Assembly: GCA_017311315.1 (NCBI GenBank)
Contig: CM029640.1
Coordinates: forward strand, 17,047,512-17,111,511
DNA from: Dendrocalamus latiflorus
Lineage: Eukaryota > Streptophyta > Magnoliopsida > Poales > Poaceae
Length of the DNA stretch: 64,000 nucleotides
Direction: 5' to 3'
The stretch's first letter is position 1; each line of letters opens with the position of its first letter. Below are positions 10,555 through 21,310 of this stretch, in pieces. The position numbers and the translations under genes are program-made. The notes below the pieces were generated by a model. The model was given only the letters and a program-made list of their open reading frames with translations. It made no database searches and was not told the origin of the DNA.

Positions 10555-10670
10555 ATCAATCTCAAAGTTCGAACTCACAACCTGAGACTTTTCTTTCGCT
10601 TTTGTCCAGTGGCTGAAAACATAAAAAAATATCAATCCTAGGGTTCGAACTCTCAACCTAAGGTTTAGAA
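10555..10670. repeat. Two tandem copies of a B-box-like motif
   Basis: Two related segments, each having aaaaaatatcaatc followed by gttcgaactc and caacc. Read on the minus strand they give GAGTTCGAAC and GAGAGTTCGAACCC, close to the tRNA B-box consensus GGTTCGANNCC. There is no accompanying tRNA fold, so this is not called as a tRNA or SINE. Confidence 0.4.
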
Positions 10671-11159
10671 TGTTCACGCATTAACAGGGGCTGAATTGGG
10701 CCCCTGGGAAGGTGGGCTTTAGCTCAGGGTATAAAAATGTATGTAGTATATAGCCCAGGTAATTTGAGTCCAGCTAGGGGTAATATTGGCAAGATTCAGC
10801 CCAGGTCCGTAACGTATTTTATTACTGACATGCGTCATTTTTTATATATATTTACACGTCATTTTACCATCATATTCTTCGCATTTTGGGACCATTTATC
10901 ACCATTTACACGTTTTTTCTATAATTAATTGCTCAATTTGGATCATTTTACATTTTGTGCTTTTTCGCAGGCCGGCGCGATCTAGGCGCGTAAACGACAA
11001 ATCTAGACTGCTTCATACAGAAGTACGCGTCGTCACGGATGCGTAGGATCAAACCGCGATGAAATCGGACTTCCAGAGGGCCAGAACAGAAGAAATCAAA
11101 TGGGGAAAGGACCTAATTGTAATTCCTAGATTTCTCGAGGGCTCAATCACAAAATTCCA

Positions 11160-11800
11160 AATCCCCAATCTCACCAAAACCAGCGCCGCCGCCTGTGGAA
11201 GGAACCGAGCCTGGCACTTCTTTCTTCCCCAACCCCGTTTGCTTCCCTCCTCCTTTCTCTAGCTCCGGCCGGCGGCGAGGCCAGGCCGGCTCGCCACCGC
11301 GCCACCAAGCGTCCCACCGCCACCATCTCCACCGGCGTCCGCCATCCCCCCATCCTCATTAGCCCGGCCGCATCCTCCTCTGCGCCGCCACTCTGCATCT
11401 GCGCCTCCCTTCACCAGTCGCCACCGCGCCTTCCTTCTCCTCCACCACATCTTCTCAGCCCCGTCGCCTTCTCCACCCAGCTCACCGAGTCCACCGCCGC
11501 CACCTTCACAGCACCGCCGCCTCTCCCTACTCTCCGACCGCCGCAAGCACTCTCCCCTAGCCCCCTTTTGCTTCTCTCCCCTGGCCCCCTCTGCTGCTCT
11601 CCCAAATCGATCCCTCGCCGGACGCCACCGCATCACGGCTGCTTCGCCTCTCCTCCACCATATCTGCCGGCGCGCCACTGCTCTTTCCTCCCCACCACCG
11701 GCGAGCTCTCCTCCTCCCGTGTGGCGCCGCTCTACGGCCACCACCGCACCGACATCACTGGCAACTCTTCCATCGCAGCCCGCCATCAACGACGGTGAGG
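11160..11800. other. GC-rich block inside the CACTA element
   Basis: A sharp change to GC-rich, CpG-containing sequence with many ccgccg and caccg words, unlike the AT-rich surroundings. Long open frames on both strands follow from the composition and show no motif. It may be a first exon or promoter of the element's own gene, or captured host sequence; a tata-like ggtataaaaatg lies upstream at about 10727. A possible splice donor (ggtgagg) is at about 11792. Confidence 0.45.
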
Positions 11801-11965
11801 TTCCCTACTCAGCATCCAAGGCGTCCTCGGCCATCTTCCAGAGGCCAGAGTCCCAGTCTGGCAGTCTCCCAGAGGCCAGAGTCCGAGGCTTGAGGCTTCA
11901 CTCTTCAGTCATTCGTAAACCTCTAATTGTGGTAAAGGATGTGAATTGTGAAATACTGAGATGTG

Positions 11966-12131
11966 ATAATTGATTGATTCCCTTTTTGTTAGTTGTTGGT
12001 GCCAAACATATGAATTGCTCATAATTGATTGATTCTCTTTTGTTAGTTGTTGGTGTCAAACATATGAATTGCTCATAATTGATTGAATCTCTTTTGTTAG
12101 TTGTTGGTGCCAAACATATGAATTGCTCATA
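11966..12131 (+). repeat. Tandem repeat, about 55 bp, three copies
   Basis: Three consecutive units, each reading attgattga, then tcttttgttagttgttggtg, then caaacatatgaattgctcat. They differ by single-base changes and a small length change in the T-run. Located in non-coding DNA within the CACTA element. Confidence 0.9.
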
Positions 12132-12444
12132 TCAGATGTAATCAACATGAAAAAGCCACTCAGGTTAGATTCAAACTATTGATCAAGAAAATAAATTTAT
12201 TATGGTTGCATGTTACTTGCAGTAGTATTGCTGATCATGTTTGCAGATGCACTTGTTTTAATTGTTTAAACTATCTAACACAGGGGCCTCAAACAAAGAG
12301 AGTACTAGAGGACTATTCATCTAATGCAGTATGTGTTACCATTTTTTAATAATAAACCAAGTATTTTATATGTTAATGAATGACAATGCTCATTTTTTTT
12401 GAATGACAATGACATTTTTCTTAAAATGATAGGATCAAAGGGTA

Positions 12445-12696
12445 GTGTACCTATTTTCATTGAATCCAATATACAAAGGTAAAGTTGTGGCCAAAGGAAA
12501 TTTAGTGAGTTCAAATAGCACACATGTGGTTGGAGGAAACATGCTTGGAGATGAATATTATGGGGTGGCTATTCATGGTGTTACAAATATTGGTGATGAG
12601 AGGCTGCCTAGACCATTTGAAAAATACTGTACGGTAAAGGATGCAATTGGTTGTGTTGTTGCTTGGCCACGGTTCTACGTAAGATCAATTCTTTGA
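12445..12696 (+). pseudogene. CACTA-associated protein domain fragment (DUF8039-like)
   Basis: An open stretch encodes a domain with KGKVVAKGNLVSS, GGNMLGDEYYGVAIHGV, RLPRPFE and IGCVVAWPR. This order is the one I associate with the plant domain listed as DUF8039, found in genes inside CACTA elements. The function is not established. It is followed by a possible splice donor after the WPR motif and a short downstream exon-like piece. No complete gene can be assembled, and the transposase proper is missing. The assignment rests on remembered family pattern, not on a search. Confidence 0.5.
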
Positions 12697-13183
12697 ACTA
12701 CAAGAATAATTTTCCTACCAGAAATATTTGTGTTTTGTTACTCATATAATATCTATTGCTTCAGGTAAAAAAGCCTAAACGTTCTACTCGCTAGGTATGC
12801 CACTTCTAGTTTAATTAACTGAACTTGTACCGTAATATTTTTCATGATTGCTCATATCTGATATTTTGTTGTTAATATTGCTATGTTTGCAGGATATGGA
12901 GGACTATGAAAAGAAATGCAGAGTGGAAGACCTGATGCACAATTTTCTGATTGAAGAAATAGACCTGATGATTTATTATAGCAGTTTAAAAAAAGATGTG
13001 TGTCAAATTGGAGGATGTTTTACCGACATGTGTTTATCGCATATTAGATTTTTATTTAGTTGTGAACTCTGTTGATTTAAATGGATGCTATAATTATTTG
13101 TAAACCTCTCTTATGTAAACTTCTTTGGGGTTTGGAGGGTGCAATGATGATGAATTTGTTAATTGCCAATAGTTTGCCCGGGG

Positions 13184-14333
13184 TAGGACTGTGCAGTTTT
13201 AAACCGAACCGAAAAAACCGTACCAAAAAAACCGAACCGAACCGGTCAACTCGGTTTGACCGGTATTTGGTATTCGGTTCGGTATCTAGAAAAGTGGCAT
13301 TTCACTGATTCGGTTTTTTCGGTATAAACCGAGGGAAAACCGAATTTACCGATAAAACCGAACAGCCCATGTCGGCGATAGCGTCTCCCGTCTGCAGTCT
13401 TGGCCCACCAGCACGGCAGCACTAGGCAGTCAGGCACCGACGGCCCGACGCCTAGTCCTCGGCGAGTTGGCGGCGTTGCCGATTAATTGTCCATGTAACA
13501 AGAGAAACAATCGCATTGCCGATTAAACCAATTAATGAATCAAGTACTAGTCGATGCAAAGCAAAGCAAAATGGTGGATCCGAGCAGTTCCCACTTCCCA
13601 GATGTATCGAGAATACACATACATTTGTTCCAAGATGCACACCTACTACAACATTTGTACCATGGAGCCTTCGTACTCGTCTCCCGCGACGGACGCCGGC
13701 GCCTCCGGCACCCCCGCCCCCGTGTCAGCGAGCTTCCGGCGTAGCAGCTTCGTGAACGTGAACGCCAGGTTGGCCGCCTTGTGCTGCTACTACTGCGGAG
13801 ACGGCTGCGCGGCCCCCACTTGCGCCTCCATTGGGTCGGCCGGTTGCGCTCTCACCCACCGCTTCCTCCTCCCCCTCTCCAGCTTCCTCTCGTCCTGTGG
13901 CCGTGCGGCGTCCGCTGCTTCTTGGGGGGCTCTGCCCGGTGGACGAATGGGGTGGGATTAATTTTTGCAGGAATATTTGGGGGATACATGATACTATAAG
14001 GTAAAAGGGGCCGCTTGCAGGTGCAGATTTTTTGGCACATATATCCCATTTTTGTGCTGCTAGGTGCTAGTTGCTACTTGCTGCTGGTTTCATACTTGCT
14101 GTCCAGTCCAGCTGGAGAATTGGAGACTTGGAGATGAGATTAACGTTTAGTAATTCGCGCAAATTTTGGTAAAATTGGTATTAACTGATACCGTACCGAA
14201 ATAAAATGGTATTTACTGATACCATACCGTATTTTGAAAAATACCGTATTTCCCGAAATACTAAAACCGTATTTACCGATTAAACCGTATTTACCGAACC
14301 GTATAAACCGAAAAAACCGAACGAACAGCCCTA
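13184..14333. mobile_element. hAT-type transposon, 1150 bp, nested in the CACTA element
   Basis: The ends are taggactgtgc on the left and, reverse-complemented, tagggctgttc on the right. They are flanked by the 8 bp duplication GCCCGGGG (13176-13183 and 14334-14341), the hallmark of hAT. Both subterminal regions are full of AAACCG/CGGTTT motifs (13200-13360 and 14180-14320). The middle (about 13380-13990) is GC-rich, with open frames but no hAT transposase motif, so it is non-autonomous and may carry captured DNA. Confidence 0.93.
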
Positions 14334-14881
14334 GCCCGGGGTGTGGCTTGGTTCCAGTTGTAGTTGGTTTGCTTTTCTTATAACAGTACTATATCTGTTG
14401 TGCTACGCCCATTCCTTATATTTTATAAAAATATGTACTTAATATTATGGTGCTGCCTATAAAATTATTATATATACATGTATATATAATAAATATATAG
14501 AATAGTATATTCTCATACGGATACGTATTTGTGTGTATAGAAGAAAATATATACCAATCAAAATAAAAATACATACTACATAGGACATCTTGAGACGGCA
14601 CATAACGTCTCAACGCACGTGCCTATATTAATTGAGACGTGGTGCATCCGTGTTTATAAAAGTGTCTCTAACTTTATAGGGATACAGTGCAGATGTCTCT
14701 AATGAACGTCTCAAATAATATAGGCACGCCTTAGAGAGCGTCTCTATATTTTTGAGACGGTTCATGTAGAGACGTTTCTATGACGCTTTATAAAAGCGCC
14801 TCAGTTGTCCTGTGGGAGACGAAACAGAACGTCTCTAACCTACAAATATGATGTCTCCCCACGGATGTTTTTGTTGTAGTG

Positions 14882-15968
14882 GCTATTCTGCTATAAGATT
14901 GGTTCTTGCATGCTTTCTTTATTTTTTTTCTTTGTTCAGATGCCAGTGTTTTTGATGGATTATGCAAGAATGGTGTTAGGTAAAACAATGCTCAGTTGCA
15001 TGTAATCTTTGGTGATAGGAACAAAAAAATAATGGTAGTTGCCGTAGCTACAAAGAGTGGCATTTTTGCTTACAATGATGTTTCTGTTATCATCTTAAAT
15101 ACTGTTTGTGAGTTTGCCTATAATGTTTGATCATCCACATTTCCTATTTTCATCTTCTGAGTTTCAATTTGCCCCTTTCATAGTTCTCTTTATAAGACAA
15201 CTAACTGTATACTGCTTTTTTGGCCTGCGTGTGAAATTTCATTCATCTAGTCTGAAATTTCGGCATAGCTGGGGGAATTCTGTGGGGTTTTTCTTGCTCT
15301 ATCATTCTTTCCTTTTCGGTTTGTTTTTCCGGTTATGCATTTTAGATCGATAAAGATCGGGTAAAAATGACTGCAGAAGGTTATAAACATAAAAGTTTTT
15401 TCGGCCGTACAAACATGTAGTTTACTGCAGCATTTAGGTGGCCCAATTGTATTAGATAAGCATTCTTTTTAAAGATGGCCGCCTACATCATCAAGATCAA
15501 GATACTACTGCCCATGGTCTCATATCGCATAGACCTGCTACTTAAGTTGCTCGCCTTGCGGCCTTACCTCGTGATGTGATTTTCTTTCTCATCATTTTAT
15601 GCCCATAGGATTGGCTTAAACTTCTGCTCAACGATCAAGGCCATGCACTCATAGCAATATGGAGAAGATCGCCTACAGAAGTTAGGGTTTTTTTTTTTGT
15701 AGTCACCTGGTTCTTCGGCAGAACCAGTGTGTGTAATGTGTGGTAAGAGCTGACATTCCTTTTGGTGCTGGCCTAGCTGTTCGGCAGAGCCAGTGTTTAT
15801 AAATGTGTGATGTGTGGTTTGGGTTGGCAGTTGGTGACTTCCTGGGTTTTTACCATTCACATTATGTAACAATATATCCCTTTTGCCTTGCTGTCGTGTT
15901 GTTCGTGATTGTTTCCTTTTAGGCAGTTATGGAACTACATTGTGTCTGTCTTCACTCTGTGATATGTC
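14882..15968. other. Unannotated sequence between CACTA and Copia
   Basis: AT-rich, with no element ends or coding motifs recognised. A small imperfect duplication, ttcggcagaaccagtgt / ttcggcagagccagtgt with gtgtg(g/a)t(g) nearby, is at about 15713 and 15780. The first bases (14882-14884) are the CACTA target duplication. Confidence 0.5.
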
Positions 15969-16213
15969 TGTTGAGGAAGCGTCGCTAGCGATCAGTCCAA
16001 TCGATTCCACTGCTTATGTAAAACAAAATCAATAACAAAAAACAGAGAATAGTAGATTGAAACACAGAGAGGTAGAAAGAACTCCTGGTCTTTCTTTATT
16101 GCTTTCTTTCTGATTCCGTATACAAAATAGCCAATAATGCTCCCTATTTATAGCCTAATGGTGAGGTGCTCACCATAGGCCAAGGCTTCAAGCCCAGGCC
16201 CAGATTTCCTAAC
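15969..16213 (-). repeat. Copia 3' LTR (about 245 bp)
   Basis: On the element strand it starts TGTTAGGAAATC at 16213 and ends in CCTCAACA at 15969. A TATA-like tatttatag (as ctatttatagcc on the plus strand) lies at about 16143. The outer edge could be 15965 instead of 15969, because two TG pairs are close together. No second LTR is available to confirm it. Confidence 0.65.
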
Positions 16214-16226
16214 ACTCCCCGTTGGG
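16214..16226 (-). other. Copia polypurine tract
   Basis: The plus strand ctccccgttggg beside the LTR edge reads CCCAACGGGGAG on the element strand, directly followed by TGTTAGG. Confidence 0.7.
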
Positions 16227-16886
16227 CACTCATCCGACACGTTCATGCCTCGTCAAAACTCCATAAAACCCAGTGGGAAAAATTTGGAGAAAGAGTATAT
16301 GATACATGTTATGCTGCGTTGCACGAATTGCCTCATTAAAAACCTTAGCCGAGAAACTTCAGGAAAACTCGTCAAGGGAAAAAGAGTACAATCCACCCAA
16401 TTTTGTTCAATATTCAGAACTTATTCTTTGGGTACTCGATCTTCATGATCAAGGTTTAATAGCGGGCTTGAGAAAATTCTCCCCCTGAATTATGTATTTC
16501 TCTAAGTCTCATCATTCCAATTCATCGTACGCATCTTTCAAAGCTAGATGCAGAAAGTGACTTAATGAATAAATCTACAAAATTTCACATGACTTAGTAT
16601 GCAGTACCTTAATTTCATTCATCTTTTGTAATTCATGAGCATAGAAGAACTTGAGGTTGATATGCTTTGTGAGATAACTCTTCATGTAGCCCGTCTATAC
16701 TTGTGAAATGCAAGCTGCATTATTTTCATAGATAATAGTAAGAGCTTGCATAATATTCATCCCACATGACTGCTAGATGTGGTGAATCATTCATCATAGC
16801 CAAGCACATTCTCGTACGGCTTCATACAGTGCTATGATTTCTGAGTGGTTCGTCGAAGTCGTTACAAGACTTTGCTTAGACGATTT

Positions 16887-17981
16887 TCATGAAATTACAG
16901 TTCCACCACACATGAATACATAACCTATTTGTGACCTTGTGGTATGCAGGTCCGATAGGTACCCAGCATCTGCATAGCCAATCAAGTTCAAATCTTGATT
17001 CTTTCTGTAGAACAATCCATGCCTTGCTAACAGGTTTATGGCAAATGCGATGTCCGGTCTAGTGCAGTTTGCTAAGTACATAAGTGCTCCTACTGTACTT
17101 AAGTATGGGAATTCCGGTCCCAGGATTGCCTCCCCCTCTTCCCTAGGTTGGTATGGATCTTTTTCTTGCTGTAAAGACCTCCCGGTCATGGGTACTTTCA
17201 ATAGATATACCTTCTCAAAGCCAAACCTTTCTAACACCATTTGGGCGTACGCTGACTGATGTACTAATATTCCTTCAGGGACATGCTCGAGCTGCAGGCC
17301 TAAGCATTATTTGGTTTTACCCAAATCTTTCATTTCAAATTCTGACTTCAGGTAAGAACTTGCTTCTTTTATGTCTTCCGTTGTCCCGATGATATTCAGA
17401 TCATCTACATATATTGAGATTATACAAAATCCATTCTGGGATCGTCGTATAAATACACAGGGATAATCTTCATTGTTCGTGTAGCCTTTCTTGCATAGAA
17501 AGTCGCTTAAGCGATTGTACCACATCCTGCCTGATTGCTTGAGTCCGTACAGTGATTTCCTGAGCTTCACACTGTACAGATTTCTATTTGCTCTGTCTTG
17601 GTTCGAGATGGGGATACCTTCAGGTACCTTCATATAAATCTCCGAATCCAAGTTTCCATAAAGGTATGCAGTTACCACATCCATCAATTTCATTTCTAGA
17701 TTCAAGTTTACTGCCATTGAGATCAAATATCTAAAGGTAATTCCACTCATGACTGGGGAGTAGATTTCTTCATAATCAACTCATAAACATTGAGTGAAAC
17801 CTTGTGCTACCAGCCTTACTTTATATCTCGCAACTTCATTTCTTTCATTTCTCTTTCGAACAAATACCCACTTATGCCCTACAGGGTGCACATGGGGAGG
17901 TGTGTGGCTTACGAGCCCAAACATATCTCTTTTGTTTAGAGATAATAATTCAGTTTCTATTGCCTTCTTCCAATCTTCCAA
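16887..17981 (-). pseudogene. Copia reverse transcriptase / RNase H remnants
   Basis: Three minus frames in order. 17781-17981 holds the RT entry (HKWVFVRKRNE, YKVRLVAQGFTQ). 17307-17750 holds the RT palm (MDVVTAYLYGNLD, SLYGLKQSGRMWYNRL and the catalytic ISIYVDDLNIIG). 16887-17240 holds the RT-RNase H connection and early RNase H (YLSTVGALMYLANCTRPDIAF, LIGYADAGYLSD). They are separated by frameshifts and stops, for example near 17760 and 17290. The last part of RNase H (16500-16880) is too decayed to read. Confidence 0.9.
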
Positions 17982-18608
17982 ATCTGATCTTTTCTTACAA
18001 TCAGCGAGCGATGCAGGCTTGTGGCAATTTTCTTTACAAAGTAGATATCAATATTGATTGTTGTCCTATTCATGGGCTCTCCCGTGTGCATATAACTTAT
18101 AGCTATTTCTTCATGAGTTGCTTCTTCTGGAGCTTCTCCTTGCTCATCGCTTCTTCAAATTGCGGTGGCAAGTCCCTTTAGTTTTTTTTGTTCCGATGTG
18201 TGCGCACACATCCATGCTGATTTCTTCTTCCATGGGATATTCAGATCTGGTATGCCCTTTTTTGAAGGTGTCATACTGATGCCAGGTCTCAACTAGCACC
18301 CCTTCTGGTTCTGGGGAACTTCAGTGATTGACTGTGTCAAGTCCTTCTTATCCTTCTTCACCAGGCGTCCCCGGTTACATAGGATTCGAGGGGCCAGATT
18401 TCTCGTCCTTTTATTCTAAGGCCTCTGGATAGGATTATAGATACCTTCTAATTTCTTTGGTATTTCAACACTCTCCGGTGCATTGCGTGCAGGCACATAT
18501 GACATAATCACGCTCTTCAAATCACTAAGGTGGTCAGGCAGTTGATTTGCTAATGCTTGCAAATCAATGATCTTCTAGACTTCTCTATTTGCTTCACTAG
18601 TGCGCGGG

Positions 18609-19399
18609 TCATGTGCATGGATTCCTATGGCTTGCCAGGTATTCCGAACATTTTTCATCGAGGGATTGATTTCCTCTCCCTAATGTTGGGAAATTATCCT
18701 CATCAAATATGCAATCAGCGAAGTTGGCAGTATGCAAATCTCCTGTCATGGGTTCTAAATACCTGATTATGGATGTTGTCTCACAACCAACATATATCAT
18801 AGTCTTTCGGAGAGGACCCATTGCAGCACGCTGTGAAGGGGGTATAGGTACATAAACCTTGTATCCAAACCTCTTGAGATGAGAAATTTTCGGTGCTGAC
18901 CCTTGCACTAGTTGCATAAGTGAATGGATATTGTAGGCCGATGGTCTAAGGTTGATGAAATTTGCTGCATGTAAGACTACGTGTCCCCAACATGTAGCTG
19001 GCAATTACAATTGTGCAAAAGTGGTCGGGCAATAAATTTAATTCTCTTGATTAATACCTCTACTAAACCATTCTAGGTTTGGACATGCGGTACATAATGC
19101 TCAACTGTAATTTCCATCGCCATGCAATAATCATCAAATGCCTTTGAAGTAAATTCTCCAGCATTGTCCATTCTGATGGACTTTATGTGATGATTAGGGA
19201 AAATATTTCTGATGTGAATTATATATGATATCAGCTTTGCGAAAGCATGGTTTCTCCTGGACAATAAACCTACGTGCGACCATTTCGAGAAAGCATCGAT
19301 GAACACCATGAAATATTTAAATGGCCCTGAAAGTGGCTGAATGGGACCGCAAATGTCTCCTTGGATACGTTTCAGGAATGCAAGGACTTTATGCTTCAT
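18609..19399 (-). pseudogene. Copia integrase remnants
   Basis: The frame 19073-19399 shows the catalytic core start (IQGDICGPIQPLSGPFKYFM, FIDAFSKWSHVGLL) and the second acidic region (IRMDNAGEFTSKAFDDYC). The frame 18609-19004 gives the C-terminal part (KRFGYKVYVPIP, IYVGCETTSIIRYLEP, FDEDNFP). A stop/frameshift near 19020-19075 divides them. 17982-18608 between integrase and RT is a decayed linker. Confidence 0.9.
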
Positions 19400-19479
19400 T
19401 TTCAGAGTGAAAGGTCTAGTAATTAATTTCCCGGTAGCACATGCAGGGCATACAAAATCTTCATGACTCGGGAAATTCT

Positions 19480-19839
19480 TTACATTAATATTATGCCCTT
19501 GGGAATTGTTGAATTATTTCTCATCATCCTAAGACCTAGGTGGCCTAATCTGTCATGCCAGTGACAGAAAAGTTCAGAGCTTCTATATATTGTCTTCAGG
19601 GCAGTATAAGCTGCAGGTGCCTTGATGTTGGTGTAGTATAGCCCAGTTTCTAGTGAAGGAAGTTTTTCTAATACTTTTATTCCATTTGCTCCACGCTTTG
19701 TAATGAGCAGGTATTCTTTACCATACTCTTTTTCAGTCTCAACATAGAAACTGTTAGCACGAATATCCTTAAAACTTAGGAGAGTTCTAGTCGATTCTGG
19801 GTACAATAAGGCTTTTTGAATGACCAAAGTTGTGCCCAT
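19480..19839 (-). pseudogene. Copia GAG-pre-integrase domain remnant
   Basis: The minus frame contains STRTLLSFKDIRANSFYVET and, near the end, the zinc-site start CHWHDRLGHLG, the usual pre-integrase region. The protease lies between this and gag (about 19840-20280). It is badly decayed; a stretch near 19960-19990 reads like the family's cysteine/aspartate-containing protease entry, but I could not identify an intact catalytic triplet. Confidence 0.8.
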
Positions 19840-20284
19840 TGGAAGTATAATTGTGGCTCTTTCTGAACCTATTATACAAGCATCACTACCGGCGATTGTT
19901 GTAAGGCTGCTAGCATTCTTACTAATCGACTAAAAGTACTTCGTCTCTCTTAAGATGGTATTCGTTGTGCCGCTATCGGCTAAGCACACTTCCCCCACAG
20001 GGCGTCACACGTGTTCTAATATACGGTATTTTATTAATATGCATTAGAAGGCAATCAATACATAAACAAAATACTTTAATATCAGAACATATCATGCCAT
20101 TATAAACTGAATAAATGAATGAATTATTCAAATATCATCCAACCATCACGAGAAAATAAAATTGCTTAACTACCATCCATGCAAGTTCTAACTTGTTCTT
20201 TTACACAAAAGTAAATGACAATTAAAGTCTAAATACATTCTGTGCATTAGACTGAATCTGCTAAGAAATCAGAGATTTTGTCTA

Positions 20285-21310
20285 CTATTTTCTCAGGGGT
20301 GATATGCTCTTGAGAGAAATCATGGCGGTGGCAGCTGCTAGGTCAAAAGGGGATGCTGCTGCCGGAATGCTTTCAACCTCCATCAGCGTAGACAGCTGCT
20401 CAGAACTCTCCCCCTTAATAGATGCAAAGTGGGTTTCATGCTGCCCTTTGCCATCCTTTTTCTTCTGGGCTTGGAAGGCATCGATGACATGCTGCGGCTC
20501 TTTACAGATCCGCGACCAATGCCCCCACTTGCCACACTTGTAGCAGAATTGGTCCTGCTGACCATAGGCCTTGCCATCCCGCTTTGGCTTGCTTGCCTTA
20601 TTCTCACGTGGAGAATCTGACTTGCCTTTCTGGGCTGCGGCCTTACCCTTCCTTTCTCTTTTCTTCATCATGGGCTTTCACACCTTGTAGCTCCCAGCGT
20701 TGGCTTCACGGCCAGCGGAGCTTCCAGGTGGCTGTGTGACATAGTTCTTGCAGAGAACTTCGTCCTGAGCCTCTGTAACCTGCATCATATCAATCAATTC
20801 GGCATACTCCTTACAGTCGTTTTGACGATAATTACGTGCAGATTGCACTGCATTGGGGTGGAAGGTAGATAAGGTCTTCTCAATCTTCTGCTCATCTGTG
20901 ATCTGCTTGCCACATAGTTGAAGATTGGTACAAATTCTGTGTAAGGCAGAATTGTACTCCCCAACCATTTTGAAGTCGGCAAGCCTCAGTCGGATCCATT
21001 CTTGCTCTACCAGAGGAAGAATGGTGTACTTTAGCCTCTCGAACCGCTTCTTAAGTGCAGTCCAAAGTGCTGGCGCACTCTTCTCTGCCATGTACTCATT
21101 CTTGAGAGTGAGACATAGATGGTGCCTGAGGAAGTGAAGTGCCTAATCATTTTCCTCAGGGATGGGTTGGTTATCCTGCGGCGCGCCAATCCCAATAGCA
21201 GCGCAGAGCTTCTTGGCTTCAAGTACTATCTTGACCTCAGAAACCCAAGTCAGATAGTTTTGGCCATACTGAGCCAGCTCCTCGAACTCCCGGTTCGTGA
21301 TACCAGTCAT
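20285..21310 (-). pseudogene. Copia gag with premature stop
   Basis: The start codon at about 21310 opens MTGITNREFEELAQYGQNY, a common grass Copia gag N-terminus. A TAG at about 21144 breaks the frame. After it, 20678-21091 carries the UBN2 capsid (ALWTALKKRFERLKY, ALHRICTNLQLCGK). A frame change at about 20675 leads to the basic region and the CCHC knuckle FCYKCGKWGHWSRICKEP (about 20490-20545). The downstream part contains alanine-rich linker sequence. Confidence 0.88.

Larger units (their letters stand above)
10256..14881 (+). mobile_element. CACTA (En/Spm) transposon, 4626 bp, non-autonomous
   Basis: The left end reads CACTACAACAAAA and the right end TTTTTGTTGTAGTG. They are flanked by the 3 bp duplication GCT (10253-10255 and 14882-14884). 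Both subterminal regions (about 10285-10490 and 14590-14860) are packed with GAGACG/CGTCTC motifs in both orientations, the usual pattern of CACTA transposase-binding repeats. The interior has a GC-rich block, a CACTA-associated domain fragment and a nested hAT element. No transposase ORF was recognised, so it would depend on an autonomous relative. Strand is given by the domain fragment. Confidence 0.95.

Noticed and set aside
11259..11789. A 176-codon minus-strand frame in the CACTA GC-rich block
   Set aside because: Low-complexity Arg/Gly/Ala/Glu composition that follows from GC-rich repeats, with overlapping frames on the other strand.
16245..16488. Plus-strand frames near the Copia 3' LTR
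   Set aside because: They overlap decayed minus-strand Copia sequence and show no motif.
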